From: Flagellimonas aequoris
GTDB taxonomy: Bacteria; Bacteroidota; Bacteroidia; Flavobacteriales; Flavobacteriaceae
Reading direction: 5' to 3'
NCBI RefSeq assembly: GCF_003584165.1
Contig: NZ_QXFJ01000030.1
Coordinates: 434,001-498,000, forward strand
Length of the DNA: 64,000 bases
Positions within the stretch are counted from its first letter, which is position 1. Each line of letters starts with the position of its first letter. Position numbers and translations under genes: made by a program. Of the stretch, positions 18,069-26,518 are shown piece after piece. The notes under the pieces were generated by a model. That model was not told the origin of the DNA. It worked only from the letters and a program-made list of their open reading frames with translations, and did not search any database.

Positions 18069-18479
18069 ATGCAATGTGTGGAATTGAACCCAGTGGGCAA
18101 CTTTGACCCATGGGAACAGGAGAAGATCGATGAGTTGCTGCATCAAGAAATAACAGAGTCTTTAAGCAATAGACTGGTGTTTGAAAATGAAAGTGTTAAA
18201 CTATGGGATCTGTATCTAGCTCCGGGAGAGCGGATTCCTTTTAGAAGACACAATACCAACTATGGTTGGGTATGCCCAACAGGAGGTTTGGTGATAACTC
18301 GCTATGGGAACGGGAAAATTGATATGTTCAAACTGAATCCAGGCGATACCGAATACTTTGAAAACAGGGGCAAAGACTATGTCAACGATTTGGAAAACAT
18401 AGGGGAAGACCCGGTTAGTATCAGTATTTTGGAGTACAAGGAAACCAAAAAGAACAACAAGGTAGAATTCTGCAATTAG
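18069..18479 (+). CDS. Small cupin-fold protein of unknown function
   Basis: A protein of 136 residues without signal peptide or membrane segment. The central part reads like a cupin: LAPGERIPFRRHNTNYGWV (around residues 54-72) corresponds to the first cupin motif with a single His, followed by a glycine turn and the second strand set with LNPGDTEYFENRG near residue 95. The usual two-His metal site is not complete, so it may not bind a metal. It overlaps the convergent 18476-18919 gene by 4 nt at the stop codons. I do not recognise a specific function. Confidence 0.65.
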   Translation: MQCVELNPVGNFDPWEQEKIDELLHQEITESLSNRLVFENESVKLWDLYLAPGERIPFRRHNTNYGWVCPTGGLVITRYGNGKIDMFKLNPGDTEYFENRGKDYVNDLENIGEDPVSISILEYKETKKNNKVEFCN

Positions 18480-18919
18480 ATGGCCTTGATGTTCGCTTTG
18501 AGTCCTGAGATGATGCCCAATATGTTCTGAACGGTTTCCTCTAAATAGTATTTGATGGCCAAATGGGGGATCCGGATCGTGGTGAACCCATTTTTGAACG
18601 AATGCATGGCATCTTCTAGGTCGTTGATGGCCTGTTCATGGGTAATCATGTTATAATCCTTGTCTATCTCAATATTGAGCTTTACACGGGAAATGGCGAT
18701 GTCAACGGATCGTTTGCCGTCCCACCATTCCAACATGGGATGGGCTCCGGCTTCCTTCAAGGCGTAAAAGAGGTGGATGGCCTCCAATGGAGTGTTGTTA
18801 TCTAGAATTACTTTTTTAATGAGCCGTGAATGACGGTCGCACAAGTGGATTCCCAAAGACTCCATAGAAGTCTTGTACTGATGGGAATCAATACTCTTAT
18901 CACAATCCTTACATGTCAT
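18476..18919 (-). CDS. Small DUF559-like protein with zinc-finger-like N-terminus, possible PD-(D/E)XK nuclease fold
   Basis: A protein of 147 residues. The N-terminus has C3-x2-C6 and C27-x2-H30, a zinc-ribbon-like spacing. The middle shows a D73-x10-E84-x-D86-K87 pattern in VDIAISRVKLNIEIDKD, followed by an I(x)TH loop and alternating strands and helices, as in DUF559/Vsr-type nucleases. No neighbouring methylase or mobility gene is seen. The substrate, and whether it cuts DNA at all, are unknown. It ends overlapping the cupin gene by 4 nt. Confidence 0.6.
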   Translation of the reverse strand: MTCKDCDKSIDSHQYKTSMESLGIHLCDRHSRLIKKVILDNNTPLEAIHLFYALKEAGAHPMLEWWDGKRSVDIAISRVKLNIEIDKDYNMITHEQAINDLEDAMHSFKNGFTTIRIPHLAIKYYLEETVQNILGIISGLKANIKAI

Positions 18920-19100
18920 AAGTATTTGCCAAGTTTAAGGTCAAAGTTCGATTTGGGACTATTATAACTTCGCCATTTTTAAAATCGTATAAAAAGTCGA
19001 TGTAAAACACCCCACTTTTAGACGAAATGCATTTTTTTGGATGAAATACATGGTTTGTCCTAATATCCTGTTAAATTCAACACCCTAAACCAACCCATTT

Positions 19101-20297
19101 ATGTTGAAAAAAATAGGACCCGGGGTGCTGGTCGCAGCAGCCTTTGTAGGACCGGGAACCATAGCCATGTGTACGTTGGCCGGAGCACGATTCGGATACG
19201 CCCTGATCTGGGCCCTGTTGATATCCATTATTGCTACGATTGTACTACAGGGAATGGCAGGAAGAATAGGATTGGTGACCCAGAAAGGCTTGGTCGATGT
19301 GGTCCGAGAACAATTGCGGACACCATGGGTCCGTAATGCTGTCCTTGCCGTGGTATTGGGAGCCATTTTGATAGGTAATGCGGCATATGAAGGAGGAAAC
19401 ATTGGAGGGGCCACATTGGGTCTGGAACAGATTTTCCCCAACCCCCAAATGAGGCCTTTTTTTCCTGCCCTGATTGGTATTGCCATTTTCTGCTTGCTGT
19501 GGTTCAGCAATTATAAAGTATTGGAAAGAATTTTTGTGGGCTTGGTTGCTTTAATGGGAGTGAGCTTCATCATTTGTGCTTTGATGACCAAACCTTCCCT
19601 ATCCCGTATTTTGGAAGGGATGTTTGTACCGTCATTCCCGCAAGACAGCCTGTTGACCGTGGTGGCCTTGGTAGGCACTACCGTGGTACCCTATAACTTG
19701 TTCTTGCATGCATCCTTAGTGCGTGAAAAATGGAAGTCACAAAGTGATCTGAAAGTCGTGAAATGGGACACCATCATTTCCATCGCTTTAGGTGGATTGG
19801 TGTCCATGGCCATTTTGATCACCGCTTCCGCCGCCCCAATTTCCGACATGAACAATGCCATGGATATGGCTAAAGGATTGGAGCCCCTTTTCGGTAAAAT
19901 GGCACTCTATTTCATGGCCATCGGGCTTTTGGCGGCTGGAGTAACCTCTGCCATTACGGCTCCTTTGGCGGCCGCTTATGTGGCCAGTAGTTGTTTTGGA
20001 TGGGAAGGGGGCATGCAGGATAAAAGATTCAAATTCACTTGGGCATTTGTCTTACTCTGTGGGATAATATTTTTGTCTTTTGACATCAAGCCCATCCAAG
20101 TCATCCAATTTGCTCAGGTGGCCAATGGTGTTTTGTTGCCGGTAATGGCACTTTTGTTATTGTGGGTAGTGAACAAAAAAGCGGTTATGGGAGAAAACAG
20201 AAACACCCTTTTACAGAATGTTTTGGGAATGGCCATAGTGGCTTTTGCCATCTTCTTGGGAACGAAAAGTATCTTAAAAGTCATGGGGACCCTTTAG
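19101..20297 (+). CDS. Nramp-family transporter lacking the metal-binding motifs (YcsG-like)
   Basis: A protein of 398 residues with about 11 membrane helices and the overall Nramp/NRAMP-related pattern. The TM1 motif that is DPGN in MntH reads GPGT here (G17 and T20 replace the metal-binding Asp and Asn). The TM6 motif MPHN reads VPYN (V196 and Y198). Transport of Mn2+ or Fe2+ by the known mechanism is therefore unlikely. The stop codon is followed directly by the pxpA ATG, and in Bacillus subtilis the homologous ycsG lies beside the same 5-oxoprolinase genes. I infer import of 5-oxoproline or a related small organic substrate, which remains unproven. Confidence 0.82.
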   Translation: MLKKIGPGVLVAAAFVGPGTIAMCTLAGARFGYALIWALLISIIATIVLQGMAGRIGLVTQKGLVDVVREQLRTPWVRNAVLAVVLGAILIGNAAYEGGNIGGATLGLEQIFPNPQMRPFFPALIGIAIFCLLWFSNYKVLERIFVGLVALMGVSFIICALMTKPSLSRILEGMFVPSFPQDSLLTVVALVGTTVVPYNLFLHASLVREKWKSQSDLKVVKWDTIISIALGGLVSMAILITASAAPISDMNNAMDMAKGLEPLFGKMALYFMAIGLLAAGVTSAITAPLAAAYVASSCFGWEGGMQDKRFKFTWAFVLLCGIIFLSFDIKPIQVIQFAQVANGVLLPVMALLLLWVVNKKAVMGENRNTLLQNVLGMAIVAFAIFLGTKSILKVMGTL

Positions 20298-21041
20298 ATG
20301 AAACAATTTGCGATCGATATCAACTGTGATGTAGGGGAAGGAATCGGCAATGAAACCGAAATTTTTCCCTATATCAGTTCGTGTAATATTGCCTGTGGTG
20401 GTCATGCAGGAAACGAGGAGAGCATGTCCGAAGTGGTGGATTTAGCTCTTCAACATCGTGTTAAGATAGGAGCACATCCATCATATCCCGATAAAGAGAA
20501 TTTTGGTAGGGAAGTCATGGATATTCCAAATGAGGTGCTGATACAAAGTATCAGAGATCAGCTCCAAACATTCGAAGGCATTCTGGGCCGAAAAAAAGCC
20601 ATCCTTCACCATATAAAGGCACATGGGGCATTGTACAATCAAACCGCGAAAGATGGGGAGTTGGCAAAAATGTATTTGGAAGCCATTTCAGCATATAGGC
20701 AAAATGCAATTCTGTATGTGCCATGTGGTTCCTTGGTTGCGAATATGGCTGCGGAAATGGGTTTTAAGATATGGTATGAGGCTTTTGCCGATAGAAATTA
20801 TAATGAAGACCTAAGTCTAGTGTCCAGAAAAAATAAAGATGCATTGATTCAAGAGCCGAAAGAAGTTCTGCTTCATGTGCTACCTGTTATAAAAGATGCA
20901 AAAGTGAAGACGGTTTCCGGCGAATTCCATAAAATTGAAGCGAACACCCTTTGCGTGCATGGCGATACCGCTTCGGCATTGGAAATATTAATGTATCTTT
21001 CACGGGAATTACCCAAACATCAGGTGCAAATACAAAAGTGA
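20298..21041 (+). CDS. pxpA: 5-oxoprolinase subunit PxpA (LamB/YcsF family)
   Basis: A protein of 247 residues. The family signature at the N-terminus, DINCDVGEGIGNE, is followed by SSCNIACGGHAGNEESM, AHPSYPD and HIKAHGALYNQ. PxpA acts with PxpB and PxpC to hydrolyse 5-oxoproline (pyroglutamate) to glutamate using ATP in the cytoplasm. The ATG follows the transporter stop without any gap, and the end overlaps the pxpB start, so the four genes are almost certainly translated from one message. Confidence 0.95.
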   Translation: MKQFAIDINCDVGEGIGNETEIFPYISSCNIACGGHAGNEESMSEVVDLALQHRVKIGAHPSYPDKENFGREVMDIPNEVLIQSIRDQLQTFEGILGRKKAILHHIKAHGALYNQTAKDGELAKMYLEAISAYRQNAILYVPCGSLVANMAAEMGFKIWYEAFADRNYNEDLSLVSRKNKDALIQEPKEVLLHVLPVIKDAKVKTVSGEFHKIEANTLCVHGDTASALEILMYLSRELPKHQVQIQK

Positions 21042-21772
21042 AAAGTTACCCCATCAGCATCAAACCCTTTGGAGAGCGGGCCGTTTTAGTAGAATGGCCC
21101 AGTGAGGTAAAAGAGTCTATCTTGGCCGATATCCTCGATTTTATGGAAGCCTTCAAGGCGCTCAAAATTCCAGGTTGGGAAATGTCCGTAGCCTATAATT
21201 CCTTGACCATGGTCTATAACAACGACCATCTGGATTTTGAGGAAACCCAAAAAATGATTCTGGACTGCCATGCCGAACAGGCTAAAAGCACTTCTAGTAG
21301 GGTACAACACCTTTGGACCATCCCGGTTTGTTACGATTTGGAATTTGGAATAGACATACAAGAAGTTTCCAAAACCTTAAACTTGTCCGTTGAGGAACTC
21401 ATCCAACAACATACGTCTCACCAATATGTGGTATATGGCATAGGTTTTTTACCCGGGTTTATGTATTTGGGAGGTCTTCCAAAGTCTCTGGAAATCCCCA
21501 GACGATCGGAACCACGTTTGCAAGTTGCCAAGGGCTCGGTTGGTTTGGCAGGGAAACAAACGGGCATTTATCCCCAGGAATCCCCAGGGGGGTGGAATAT
21601 CATCGGCAACTGCCCCGTTCCTTTGTTCAACCCCAGTTTAAAGGAACCTTGTTTTGTAAAAGTGGGGGACAAGATCCAATTCCATAAAATATCCAAAGCC
21701 GAATACGAACTCCATAAAATAGAGGCCGAAGTAGGTATTTATAAACCCGAAAAAGTGGTGCTACATGCTTAA
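21038..21772 (+). CDS. pxpB: 5-oxoprolinase subunit PxpB (KipI family)
   Basis: About 244 residues from a GTG start at 21038 that overlaps the pxpA stop in a GTGA junction. An ATG at 20951 is in frame but would put 29 unrelated residues inside pxpA. Family motifs seen are SIKPFGERAVLVEW at the N-terminus, YGIGFLPGFMYLGGLP in the middle and GSVGLAGKQTGIYPQESPGG, all typical of allophanate hydrolase subunit 1 / KipI proteins. It forms the 5-oxoprolinase with PxpC and PxpA. In Bacillus the homologue also inhibits the kinase KinA; no such partner is implied here. Confidence 0.93.
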   Translation: MKSYPISIKPFGERAVLVEWPSEVKESILADILDFMEAFKALKIPGWEMSVAYNSLTMVYNNDHLDFEETQKMILDCHAEQAKSTSSRVQHLWTIPVCYDLEFGIDIQEVSKTLNLSVEELIQQHTSHQYVVYGIGFLPGFMYLGGLPKSLEIPRRSEPRLQVAKGSVGLAGKQTGIYPQESPGGWNIIGNCPVPLFNPSLKEPCFVKVGDKIQFHKISKAEYELHKIEAEVGIYKPEKVVLHA

Positions 21773-22604
21773 GGTGCTCAAATCAGGATTTTTTGCGACC
21801 ATTCAAGACCTTGGCAGATATGGTTATCGTGATATCGGTGTGCCCGTTTCTGGTGCCATGGATGTGGATTCTGTAAAAAAGGCCAATCTTTTGTTGGGGA
21901 ACGACCCCAATGCAGCGGTTATGGAAATCACCATGACCGGGCCTACCTTGCAATTTGATGAGCCTACTTTTATCTGTCTTTCCGGAGCCCATATCTCTGC
22001 GACCTTGAATAACAAACCCATTGAAAACTATCAGGTAGTACAGGTGTCCAAAGGTGATATTTTGTCCTATGGAAAATTAGAGAACGGTTTTCGGGCGTAT
22101 TTGGCCATCAAGAGCGGTTTTCAGACCGAGAAAGTCTTAGGTAGCCGTTCCCAGTTTGTGCCCGTGACCAAAACAAAAAGACTCAAGGATGGGGATGAAG
22201 TCCTATTCACCAAGAACATTTCTTTTAAACCCCTTATTTCCGAAGTAAAAATTGATGATCATTTTCTAAAGGATTATCTGGAAGTGTACAAAGGACCGGA
22301 ATTTGAACTACTATCAGACGCCCAACTATCCGCAATATTCACCAAAACCTTCACGATATCCAAAGAAAACAACAGAATGGCCTATCAGTTATCCGAACTG
22401 ATCGAGGGACATGCCCATTCCATGCTGACGTCCGGAACCTTGCCTGGAACCATACAATTGACACCGGCAGGACGTTTGATCATTCTGATGAAGGATGGCC
22501 AGACCACGGGAGGCTACCCCAGAATACTGCAACTTTCCGAAGAATCCATTTGTACTTTGGCCCAAAAGAAACACGGGGACAAGTTCACCTTTAAATTACT
22601 TTAG
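21765..22604 (+). CDS. pxpC: 5-oxoprolinase subunit PxpC (KipA family)
   Basis: A protein of 279 residues of the biotin-dependent carboxyltransferase-like / allophanate hydrolase subunit 2 family. The start motif GFFATIQDLGRYGYRDIGVP is followed by SGAMDVDS and, near the C-terminus, IQLTPAGRLIILMKDGQTTGGYPR, a family hallmark. It overlaps pxpB by 8 nt. The last 3 nt of the stop lie 47 nt before the ilv leader peptide, so read-through from this operon would meet the ilv attenuator. Confidence 0.94.
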   Translation: MLKVLKSGFFATIQDLGRYGYRDIGVPVSGAMDVDSVKKANLLLGNDPNAAVMEITMTGPTLQFDEPTFICLSGAHISATLNNKPIENYQVVQVSKGDILSYGKLENGFRAYLAIKSGFQTEKVLGSRSQFVPVTKTKRLKDGDEVLFTKNISFKPLISEVKIDDHFLKDYLEVYKGPEFELLSDAQLSAIFTKTFTISKENNRMAYQLSELIEGHAHSMLTSGTLPGTIQLTPAGRLIILMKDGQTTGGYPRILQLSEESICTLAQKKHGDKFTFKLL

Positions 22605-22639
22605 TTGTTTTTTCTGCTGGAATCCAACATATTTTTTTG
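22605..22639 (+). promoter_or_regulatory. Possible promoter of the ilv attenuator and operon
   Basis: TTG at 22605-22607 and a TATTTTTTTG stretch at 22630-22639 sit 22 nt apart and resemble a relaxed Bacteroidota -33/-7 pair; the -7 box has two extra Ts. Initiation just after it would leave only a few bases ahead of the leader ATG at 22652. The match is weak, and cotranscription from pxpC cannot be excluded. Confidence 0.28.
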
Positions 22640-22651
22640 TAACATTGAAGC

Positions 22652-22708
22652 ATGAAAAGAAATAACCTGGTCAACGGCGTGGTCATCATTATTCCAAATC
22701 TGGAATGA
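22652..22708 (+). CDS. ilv operon leader peptide
   Basis: A short frame of 18 codons encoding MKRNNLVNGVVIIIPNLE and ending in TGA. Eight of the 18 residues are Leu, Val or Ile, with the run GVVIII encoded at 22676-22693. It lies upstream of ilvD and directly before an RNA structure that can switch between antiterminator and terminator. Its role would be to make the ribosome stall when charged Val-, Ile- or Leu-tRNA is scarce; the peptide itself probably has no function. It is too short for normal gene finders. Confidence 0.85.
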   Translation: MKRNNLVNGVVIIIPNLE

Positions 22709-22765
22709 TACAGACTTGCTATTGACAAAAAAGGGCCTGTATCCATTTAGATACAGGCCCTTTTT
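22688..22765 (+). promoter_or_regulatory. Transcription attenuator of the ilv operon
   Basis: Three exclusive hairpins can be read. Segment 1:2 pairs ATTATTCCA (22688-22696) with TGGAATGAT (22701-22709), including one G-U pair. Segment 2:3, the antiterminator, pairs GATACAG (22707-22713) with CTGTATC (22737-22743). Segment 3:4, the terminator, pairs GGGCCTGTATC (22733-22743) with GATACAGGCCC (22750-22760) and ends in TTTTT. Segment 1 coincides with the Ile-Ile codons of the leader, so a ribosome stalled at the Val/Ile run covers segment 1 and frees segment 2 to block the terminator. A ribosome at the stop codon covers segment 2, and termination follows. Confidence 0.85.
22727..22765 (+). terminator. 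Rho-independent terminator arm of the ilv attenuator
   Basis: An 11-bp GC-rich stem (22733-22743 with 22750-22760), loop CATTTA, extended by an A-tract (22727-22732) opposite a T-run (22761-22765). It lies 192 nt before the ilvD ATG, so it must be bypassed for ilv expression. It also stops transcripts coming from pxpABC. The remaining space 22766-22957 is AT-rich and shows no further element that I can name. Confidence 0.88.
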
Positions 22766-22957
22766 CTTTATAAAGAAAATAATTGAATATTGGATTTTGA
22801 ATTGATGTAAATAACTGAAAAACAGAGTTTTGTATATTTTATGTTTCAAATGGATTTAAATAGGCCGAAACTGTTAAAAATCTAAGGCTTTTTAAACATC
22901 TATCTTTGATTGACTGTATAAATTCAGCGGAATTCTGTATTTGAATGAAATTTGACA

Positions 22958-24634
22958 ATGGAACTGAACAAGTTTAGTAAAAGTGTGACCCAAGACCCAA
23001 CGCTACCGGCCGCCCAGGCCATGTTGCACGCGTTAGGGCTCAATGATGATGATCTAAAAAAACCATTTATTGGAATAGCCAGTACAGGTTATGAGGGAAA
23101 CCCCTGTAACATGCACCTGAACGGATTGGCCAAGGAGGTTAAAAAAGGAGTGGAGTCTTCCAATATGGTGGGACTCATCTTTAATACCATTGGCGTGAGT
23201 GACGGGATTTCCAACGGAACCCCGGGAATGCGATACTCCTTGGCATCCAGGGATATTATCGCTGATTCCATCGAAACCGTGATGCAGGCCATGTACTATG
23301 ATGGCTTGGTGACCGTGGTGGGCTGTGACAAGAATATGCCTGGTGCCCTTATGGCCCAATTAAGGCTCAACAGACCTTCTATTTTGGTATACGGTGGCAC
23401 CATAGCCCCAGGTTGCCATAACAATAAGAAATTGGATATCATTTCCGCCTTTGAGGCCTACGGTCAAAAAGTGGCGGGAACCATTGATGAGACCGAATTC
23501 AAGGCGGTGATCCACAAGGCATGTCCCGGTGCGGGAGCTTGTGGAGGAATGTATACGGCCAATACCATGGCTTCTGCCATTGAGGCGATGGGAATGTCAT
23601 TGCCCTTTAATTCATCCATTCCAGCGGTGAATTCTGCTAAAGGTGCTGATTGCGAATCTGCCGGGGAAGCCATTCTGAACCTATTGGAAATGGATTTAAA
23701 ACCCAAGGACATCGTGACCAAAAAAGCGTTGGAAAATGCCTTTAGGTTGGTAACGGTTTTGGGAGGCTCTACAAACGCCGTATTGCATTTTATGGCCATT
23801 GCCCATGCCGCGGAAGTAGATTTTACTTTGGAAGACATTACACGTATTAGCGAATCGACACCATTGTTGGCCGATTTAAAGCCCAGTGGAAAATATTTGA
23901 TGGAAGACCTTCATAAAATTGGAGGAGTGCCAGCCGTCTTGAAATACATGTTGAAGAAAGGCATGCTCCACGGAGATTGTATGACGGTTACCGGTAGAAC
24001 TCTCGCAGAAAACCTATTGGATGTTCCCGATTTGGAAGAAGGCCAGGACATTATCAAGCCTTTGGAACAGCCTATCAAGGAAACAGGGCATATCCGGATT
24101 CTGTATGGCAATTTGGCAACCGAAGGTGCCGTAGCCAAGATTACGGGCAAGGAAGGATTGAGTTTCACGGGAACTGCAAGAGTTTTCAACGGTGAAATTG
24201 AAGTGAACGAAGGTATCCATACTGGAAAGGTCAAAAAAGGCGATGTGGTGGTCATTCGATATGAAGGACCCAAAGGTGCTCCCGGCATGCCCGAAATGTT
24301 AAAGCCTACATCGGCCATCATGGGTGCCGGATTGGGTAAAGATGTCGCCCTGATTACGGATGGACGATTCTCAGGCGGATCACACGGTTTCGTGGTAGGT
24401 CACGTTTCCCCAGAAGCTCAAGTGGGTGGTGGTATCGCCTTGGTGAAAGATGGTGATGAGATTACCATCGATGCGGTCAAGAACACCATCAACATCAATA
24501 TTTCTGATGAAGAATTGGAACAGCGAAGAAAGGCTTGGGTGCAACCGGAGTTAAAGGTGAAATCGGGCAGTTTGTACAAATACGCCAAAATGGTTTCTTC
24601 GGCATCCAAAGGTTGTGTAACCGATACGTTCTAA
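22958..24634 (+). CDS. ilvD: Dihydroxy-acid dehydratase
   Basis: A protein of 558 residues. The iron-sulfur ligands are in [12 protein letters not shown] and [16 protein letters not shown], and the C-terminal motif [20 protein letters not shown] is complete. The enzyme dehydrates 2,3-dihydroxy-isovalerate and 2,3-dihydroxy-3-methylvalerate in valine and isoleucine synthesis. The start is the ATG at 22958; a TTG six bases upstream is less likely. It is the first structural gene of ilvDBNCA and lies downstream of the attenuator. Confidence 0.96.
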   Translation: MELNKFSKSVTQDPTLPAAQAMLHALGLNDDDLKKPFIGIASTGYEGNPCNMHLNGLAKEVKKGVESSNMVGLIFNTIGVSDGISNGTPGMRYSLASRDIIADSIETVMQAMYYDGLVTVVGCDKNMPGALMAQLRLNRPSILVYGGTIAPGCHNNKKLDIISAFEAYGQKVAGTIDETEFKAVIHKACPGAGACGGMYTANTMASAIEAMGMSLPFNSSIPAVNSAKGADCESAGEAILNLLEMDLKPKDIVTKKALENAFRLVTVLGGSTNAVLHFMAIAHAAEVDFTLEDITRISESTPLLADLKPSGKYLMEDLHKIGGVPAVLKYMLKKGMLHGDCMTVTGRTLAENLLDVPDLEEGQDIIKPLEQPIKETGHIRILYGNLATEGAVAKITGKEGLSFTGTARVFNGEIEVNEGIHTGKVKKGDVVVIRYEGPKGAPGMPEMLKPTSAIMGAGLGKDVALITDGRFSGGSHGFVVGHVSPEAQVGGGIALVKDGDEITIDAVKNTININISDEELEQRRKAWVQPELKVKSGSLYKYAKMVSSASKGCVTDTF

Positions 24635-24687
24635 CCATTCAAATTGAATAAAAAGTAAAAGGGGATTTCCCCGAAAAATATAAGCTT

Positions 24688-26421
24688 ATGGAAACATTGA
24701 AAGCGGAAAAGAAGGAGAAAAAGCAGGAAACCACCATGCGCATCACGGGTGCAGAGGCCCTCATCCATTGTTTGTTGGCCGAAGGGGTGGATTTGATCTA
24801 TGGTTATCCCGGTGGGGCCATTATGCCTGTTTATGATGAATTGTATAAGTTTCAGGACAAGCTGACGCACATTCTTACCCGACATGAGCAAGGCGCCGCG
24901 CACGCTGCACAGGGCTATGCCAGGGTTACGGGTAAAGTAGGTGTGGCGATGGCCACTTCCGGGCCTGGAGCCACCAATTTGGTGACAGGGATTGCGGATG
25001 CTCAAATTGATTCAACCCCAATAGTATGCATCACTGGTCAGGTGACCAGAAGTCTTTTAGGGTCCGATGCGTTCCAAGAAACGGATATTGTGGGTATTTC
25101 CACCCCAGTGACCAAATGGAACTATCAGATTACCCGAGTTGAAGAAATCCCAGAGATCATGGCCAAGGCATTTTACATTGCAAGATCGGGAAGACCAGGT
25201 CCGGTTTTGGTAGATATCACCAAAAATGCCCAGTTTGATGAACTGGATTTCAAATACGAAAAATGCACCGGGGTTAGAAGTTACAAGCCGGTTCCGGAAC
25301 CCGATTCTTCAGCCATTGAAAAAGCTGCTGAACTCATCAACAATGCGAAAAGACCTTACATTATTTTTGGTCAAGGGGTGATTTTGGGTGAAGCCGAGGC
25401 CGAATTGAAGGCCTTGGTTGAAAAAGGAGGAATTCCCGCTGCTTGGACTATTTTGGGTCTTTCCGCTATGGAAACGGACCATCCCTTGAACGTGGGAATG
25501 GTGGGGATGCACGGTAATTACGGACCCAATGTTTTGACCAACGAATGTGATGTGCTCATCGCTATCGGAATGCGATTTGACGATCGAGTTACAGGTAATT
25601 TGGCGACTTATGCTAAACAAGCAAAAATCATTCATTTTGAAATTGATCCCGCTGAGGTCAACAAGAATGTTAAGGTCGATGTTGCGGTTTTGGGCAACGC
25701 CAAGGAAACCTTGGGCATGTTATTGCCGTTGATCAATAAGAGCGAGCACAAGGAGTGGCTTGCTGAATTTGATAAAAAACATCAAATTGAATTTGAGACC
25801 GTTATCCAAAAAGATATCCACCCCACCAAGGAAGGATTGACCATGGGTGAGGTCATGGAACAAATCAACATGGCCACAGGCAACAATGCTGTAATTGTTT
25901 CCGATGTAGGCCAACACCAAATGATTGCCTGCAGATATGCCAAGTTCACACAATCCAAGAGTAACATCACTTCTGGTGGATTGGGGACCATGGGCTTCGG
26001 TCTTCCTGCAGCTATTGGGGCCAAAATGGGCGCCATGGACCGCGAAGTGGTTGCCATTATCGGGGATGGAGGGTACCAAATGACCATTCAAGAATTGGGT
26101 GTGATTTTCCAACACAACGTACCGGTTAAAATCGTGGTGCTCAACAACGATCACTTGGGAATGGTGCGCCAGTGGCAGGAACTGTTCTTCGAAAGTAGAT
26201 ATGCGTCCACCGTAATGACCAATCCTGATTTTGTAAAGATCGCAGAAGGATATCACATCAAATCCAGAAGGGTGGTAAAACGATCCGAATTGAAGGATGC
26301 AGTAGAAGAAATGATAGCTTCCAAAGACCCTTACTTTTTGGAGGTCAAAGTGGAAAAAGAGGACAATGTATTCCCTATGATTCCCACAGGTGCCTCAGTA
26401 GCAGACATCAGATTAAAGTAA
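24688..26421 (+). CDS. ilvB: Acetolactate synthase large subunit
   Basis: A protein of 577 residues. The catalytic glutamate that activates thiamine diphosphate is in TRHEQGAAHAAQGYAR near residue 70, the FAD-binding middle domain follows, and the cofactor motif GDGGYQMTIQELG with LNNDHLGMVRQWQ lies near residues 455-490. It condenses two pyruvates, or pyruvate and 2-oxobutanoate. The start at 24688 gives a lysine-rich 16-residue extension ahead of MRITGAEALI; the ATG at 24736 is an alternative. It is followed by its regulatory subunit ilvN. Confidence 0.95.
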   Translation: METLKAEKKEKKQETTMRITGAEALIHCLLAEGVDLIYGYPGGAIMPVYDELYKFQDKLTHILTRHEQGAAHAAQGYARVTGKVGVAMATSGPGATNLVTGIADAQIDSTPIVCITGQVTRSLLGSDAFQETDIVGISTPVTKWNYQITRVEEIPEIMAKAFYIARSGRPGPVLVDITKNAQFDELDFKYEKCTGVRSYKPVPEPDSSAIEKAAELINNAKRPYIIFGQGVILGEAEAELKALVEKGGIPAAWTILGLSAMETDHPLNVGMVGMHGNYGPNVLTNECDVLIAIGMRFDDRVTGNLATYAKQAKIIHFEIDPAEVNKNVKVDVAVLGNAKETLGMLLPLINKSEHKEWLAEFDKKHQIEFETVIQKDIHPTKEGLTMGEVMEQINMATGNNAVIVSDVGQHQMIACRYAKFTQSKSNITSGGLGTMGFGLPAAIGAKMGAMDREVVAIIGDGGYQMTIQELGVIFQHNVPVKIVVLNNDHLGMVRQWQELFFESRYASTVMTNPDFVKIAEGYHIKSRRVVKRSELKDAVEEMIASKDPYFLEVKVEKEDNVFPMIPTGASVADIRLK

Positions 26422-26518
26422 ATACAAGCAATAAGAAGATTTTGTCGAATTGCTTTAGTAATCTGCCGAAAAGGCGAATTCTATTATCGCAGTTTGATTA
26501 AGATACAATATAAACACT

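Noticed and set aside
18476..18919. Restriction-modification or defence island around the small nuclease-fold gene
   Set aside because: Neighbours are a cupin, a peptidase and a transporter operon; no methylase, helicase or mobility gene is seen.
22601..22849. Minus-strand frame of 82 codons across the ilv leader region
   Set aside because: It is the reverse complement of the attenuator and of the terminator, has no homologous look and would read through the hairpin.
22605..22957. A T-box or amino acid riboswitch ahead of ilvD
   Set aside because: No T-box sequence (TGGNACCGCG type) or specifier loop is present; the leader peptide and three-hairpin switch explain the region.
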